DNA from: Liolophura sinensis
Taxonomy: Eukaryota > Mollusca > Polyplacophora > Chitonida > Chitonidae
Length of the DNA stretch: 20,808 nt
Assembly: GCF_032854445.1 (NCBI RefSeq)
Contig: NC_088295.1
Location: 90,233,836-90,254,643 of the forward strand
Direction: 5' to 3'
Shown in pieces: positions 17,919 to 20,808 of the stretch; the stretch's first letter is position 1, and every line of letters starts with the position of its first letter. A model generated the notes under the pieces. The model was given only the letters and a program-made list of their open reading frames with translations. It did no database searches and had not been told where the DNA came from. A program made the translations under genes and the position numbers.

Positions 17919-20808
17919 GTGAGTACAGCGATCTTTCACTCAGCTAATTGCCACTGTTTTCTTGTACACAATTCGTGAATCTTTCGCTTTCATATTGGTC
18001 CAGTATGTATGTCCGCATGCCCCAATATCACAACCATACACTTCCTGGAACTGAGATAACGTCTTGCTGGATTAAAATAGTTCTAAAAATAGTTTCTCGA
18101 CCCACATTATGCATTACATTACAAGTGGCGCTGGTTTTACTATTGCACATCGGAGTATAGAATATTATATTGTGTGTGCTGACGGTGACAGGTGTGTGTT
18201 GTGTGTGCAGCTGCAGAACGTACGTGTAGCCTCAGTCTTCGTCATTCTCCTGTGCAGGAGGCACATCACCAAAGAAACCAATGCTATCCCCAGGCATATA
18301 CATGGATATATATGTACAACAGTATCTCTGCCTAGTTTAAATATGCAATACCCTCTGTGCACAGGTTGTCTGCGTTCTGTGGCCGTGTGCGCCTATTACT
18401 GTATACTATGCCCAATCTGATGAGATGATTTGGTCGGAGGTTTGGCTGTCTCTTACAGTATCGTCACATTTTATTATGGCCTGAAGCCGGACACTGACCA
18501 ACACAGCGTCAGTTAAATAACATTGATTTTACCAATAGCCAGTGTAAGCCGTCAGTCACTGCTGGTGCTGACCTGGCCTAGTATGGTGAGCAGGGAGTTC
18601 AGCACATAGGGACAGACACAGTTCCTTCGCAATTTGGACAAACGTTAAAGAAAAAGACAACTAAATTTATTATTATGATAGGCCTATAGTTTGCTTTTGA
18701 AAAATCAGTTCTTTTATAATAAGGCCATGTATACAAGCGAGCTCTGTGTACACGGTTATGTCTCAGTTGATGTATTATTTTTGGCCAATCATATTATCTC
18801 AATTTTTAGTCTTCTGGACGACTGCTCGTGTCAGCTGCTTCCCCTTGTCAACATTTGAGCCCAGCCTCTTTGATTTACATTGATCATTAGGGAGCACTGT
18901 TCCATCGGCGATAACACACTGACATAGAGGCTGTTTAAACCACACGCATGTAATAAGACTACCTACACCACACGCATGTAATAAGACTACCTACACCACA
19001 CGTATGTAATAAGTCTACTTACACCACACCCATGTAATAAGCCTACCTACACCACATGTATGTAATATGTCATGCACTACATGTAAGGGGTCTCCATGGC
19101 TAAGAGGGTTAGCGGCGCAATGACCCAGGAGCCTCTCACCAATGCGGTCGTTGTGAGTTGAAGTCCAGCTCATGCTGGATCCCTCTCCGGCTGTACATGG
19201 GAAGATGTGCCAGCATCCTGCTGATGGCCGTGGGTTTCCATCCACAATAATGCTGGCCGCCGTCGAATAAGTGAAATATTCTTGAGTATGGCGTAAAGCA
19301 CCAGTCAAATAAATAAAATAAATAAATACACCACATGTATGTAATAGGCCTACCTGTACCACATGTATTTAATAGGCCTACCTACACCACATGTGTGTAA
19401 TAGGCCTGTATACACCACGCGCCTGTAATAGGCCTATACTTACACCACATTATGTAATAGGCCTACATAGCAAGAAGGGAGTAATTAATAGTTATATTAC
19501 TGACCATGTATCGTGCACCAGTATATACTGTGTGAGTTGCATGTCTAAGATAAGACAGGGAGGCTGGAGAAGAAGAGAACTACAGTGCTGTGTGTTTTAC
19601 CTCTGATAAGACTTTCATAAAGCCTTGAGAGAGAAATGATAGTGAATATAACGTAAATATCAAATTACTTCAATTACTTTTAATGAAACCGTAGAATGGC
19701 GTAATGGATTCCTCTCTAGAATAATAATCTATGTGCGTTGTTCTAGTATGTGAAGAGTAATAACAAGCAGTTATTGCTCATATTTTCTGGAACTACATGA
19801 AGTCTGAACTCTAGTCAGAGGCTGGACAGCAGAAAACGATGAACCCAACGTTTACTCAGACCCACTGGTCAGATTTAAGGTGGTGGGAAGAGGGAGGGGA
19901 GGAGGCATTGCCAGTATAGAAGAGTGAGCTGTCACCATTCCAGTGAGAGGATATTTGAGAGTCTGGCCAAATGTTATCAATGTGGTGAATATGGTAATGC
20001 TGGCTTGAGGGATCGATACGAAGATCTGACACAGGGGCAGCTGGGTGATAATGAAACCGAAATCCTGTTAGCTGTCTGTGTGATCATTATGCCTCTCTGT
20101 TCCCTAGATTCTGTAGTAATGGGAGCCGTGATAGTGAGTGCCCCATCCCCCCTGGTAGGACGTGTCCACAAGGATAGCATCCCCCTGGAGTGTACATTCT
20201 GGAGCACGGACGGTACAGAAGTTGTGGCGACGATGACGTGGACAAAACAGACCGTCCATGGACGCAAGTTCCGACAACTTTTGGAGGTACGTCCATCTGC
20301 AACTCAAGCTTAAGCTGTTTGTGGAAAGTGTCATACGTTAGATATGTCATTCGCCGTTTTCATTGTCATACTACATTTTACAAAGATTTTAAGCCCGTTC
20401 GACGTTTTTCTGTAGTTGATCCGTAACGTGTCTGCACTGCTGTGAAATTAAGTTACATGTCCCTGCAGCAGTCTTTCTGACGCATTGCCTTCTTAATACG
20501 AGCTACCGTGTATTCTCACGACTAACACAGTTTTTATATCAGGTTGATGACTTCGTAGAGATGGCCGCCTCGAGGTATACTAAAACCCTGAAGTGTAGGC
20601 TTGTTTGCATATACATGTACATGACAAGATGAGGTGAAATAAAAATGCAACATTCTTATGAAGTAATGTCAGACTTGAACACGTCACCGTGTAATGACAC
20701 CACTTTCAGATCAGTTTGAACTACAATTACCACAACGTGGTTTTCGCTGCAAGTGCGTGTTAATCTACAAAGCCAATTTCATGCATGCTTGCCCATAATT
20801 ATATCGAC
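17864..20808 (+). CDS. second Ig-superfamily gene, 5' part only (runs off the window)
   Basis: Firm exons are 17864-17918 and 20108-20286, joined in phase 1 with GT-AG sites, giving 78 codons in frame. The product opens MSGLITRAALFLYIFILH (signal-peptide-like), then DSVVMGAVIVSAPSPLVG and an Ig half-domain: DSIPLECTFW (C47) and MTWTKQ (W63). The F-strand YxC half lies in later exons, so this Ig domain is split by an intron, unlike the first gene. A possible 43-nt third exon is at 20710-20752. WTKQ aligns with WTRQ of Ig1 in the upstream gene, hinting at paralogy. An in-frame ATG at 17852 would add four residues. It is likely secreted or membrane-bound; family unknown. The gene's end is not in view. 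Confidence 0.65.
17919..18939 (+). other. gene 2 intron 1, proximal part
   Basis: ORFs at 17948-18160 and 18109-18420 have no domain. Scattered GTGTGTG runs lie near 18170-18208. No exon is supported. Confidence 0.5.
18940..19074. repeat. 28-bp minisatellite, left part
   Basis: The unit CCACACGCATGTAATAAGAC plus TACCTACA starts at 18940, 18968, 18996, 19024 and 19052. The array is interrupted by a SINE at 19086 and resumes near 19331. It is unrelated in sequence to the 28-bp array at 13906. Confidence 0.95.
19086..19328 (+). mobile_element. SINE with tRNA-like head, inserted in a minisatellite
   Basis: The head has an A-box-like TGGCTAAGAGGGTTAGCGGC and a B-box-like GTGAGTTGAAGTCC. The body has GGATCCCTCTCCGGCTGTAC and GGCCGTGGGTTTCC, then ATAATGCTGGCCGCCGTCGA, ATTCTTGAGTATGGCGTAAA and a CAAATAAATAAA tail. 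Flanks CACTACATGTA (19075-19085) and CACCACATGTA (19329-19339) match at 10 of 11 positions and look like a target-site duplication, though the array itself supplies similar sequence. Confidence 0.9.
19329..19465. repeat. 28-bp minisatellite, right part
   Basis: About five units of the form CCACATGTATGTAATAGGCC plus TACCTACA. These mostly read TAATAGGCC where the left part reads TAATAAGAC, so the halves have diverged or were already different at insertion. Confidence 0.93.
19466..20107 (+). other. gene 2 intron 1, distal part
   Basis: A purine-rich stretch (GGTGGGAAGAGGGAGGGGAG) lies at about 19882-19901. The + ORF opening at 19924 runs through the acceptor at 20107 and is not thought to be translated before it. 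The intron ends CTCTGTTCCCTAG. Confidence 0.5.
20108..20286 (+). CDS. gene 2 exon 2: N-terminal half of an Ig domain
   Basis: 179 nt, entering in phase 1 and leaving in phase 0 at GAG|GTACGT. It encodes VIVSAPSPLVGRVHKDSI, PLECTFWSTDGTE and VVATMTWTKQTVHGRKF, with the B-strand Cys and C-strand Trp 16 residues apart. The polypyrimidine tract before the acceptor is good. Confidence 0.75.
20710..20752 (+). CDS. gene 2 possible exon 3
   Basis: After CACTTTCAG, 43 nt read ISLNYNYHNVVFAA in phase 0 and could end at A|GTGCGT in phase 1. Joined to exon 2 this gives FRQLLEISLN, which resembles the C' strand FDDIPIVTYS of Ig1 in the upstream gene. The donor is weak and the exon very short. A rival exon at 20543-20574 cannot be joined to this one without a stop. 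Confidence 0.3.

Noticed and set aside
20543-20574. Alternative third exon of gene 2 (VDDFVEMAAS)
   Set aside because: It has a good acceptor and a GTATAC donor, but splicing it to the 20710 exon gives an immediate stop and no other partner is in the window. It stays possible if the next exon lies beyond 20808.

Overview
The window reads as nuclear DNA of an invertebrate animal, most likely a mollusc. There are no compact bacterial-type ORFs, coding sequence is split by GT-AG introns, and minisatellites are abundant. Several tRNA-derived SINEs end in tails that I associate with molluscan genomes (CACTCACTCA, and CAAATAAATAAA preceded by a GGCGTAAA block). The species cannot be fixed from the sequence.

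Layout. 207-1045 is a 40-bp satellite. 2315-8914 (+) is a five-exon gene that I assembled by hand. It encodes a predicted 311-aa surface protein: signal peptide, two immunoglobulin domains, a 21-residue linker with a cysteine-bracketed RGD (CRGDSC), and a C-terminal hydrophobic tail typical of a GPI-anchor signal or a short membrane anchor. All four introns are phase 1. 8915-17850 holds no gene I can support. It contains SINE pieces, an AT microsatellite, a near-perfect 255-bp palindrome, duplicated blocks, a 45-bp array, a second 40-bp array (12945-13905) and a 28-bp array. The 28-bp array is split by a 750-bp solo-LTR-like insertion carrying heat-shock elements and a TATA box on its minus strand. 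From 17864 a second gene starts on +: a signal-peptide exon behind a CCAAT/TATA promoter, then at 20108 the first half of an Ig domain. It runs off the window. Its long first intron holds another 28-bp array interrupted by a SINE.

Biology. Both genes look like secreted or surface Ig-superfamily proteins, so this may be part of a local cluster of recognition or adhesion genes. In gene 1, membrane anchoring plus a constrained RGD suggests integrin-dependent cell contact (inference). The most unusual genomic features are the tandemly repeated splice donor at the end of its second Ig exon, the palindrome present in one of two duplicated blocks, and the heat-shock-type LTR. No fibrinogen, lectin or TIR domain is visible, so neither gene can be assigned to a named family such as FREP.
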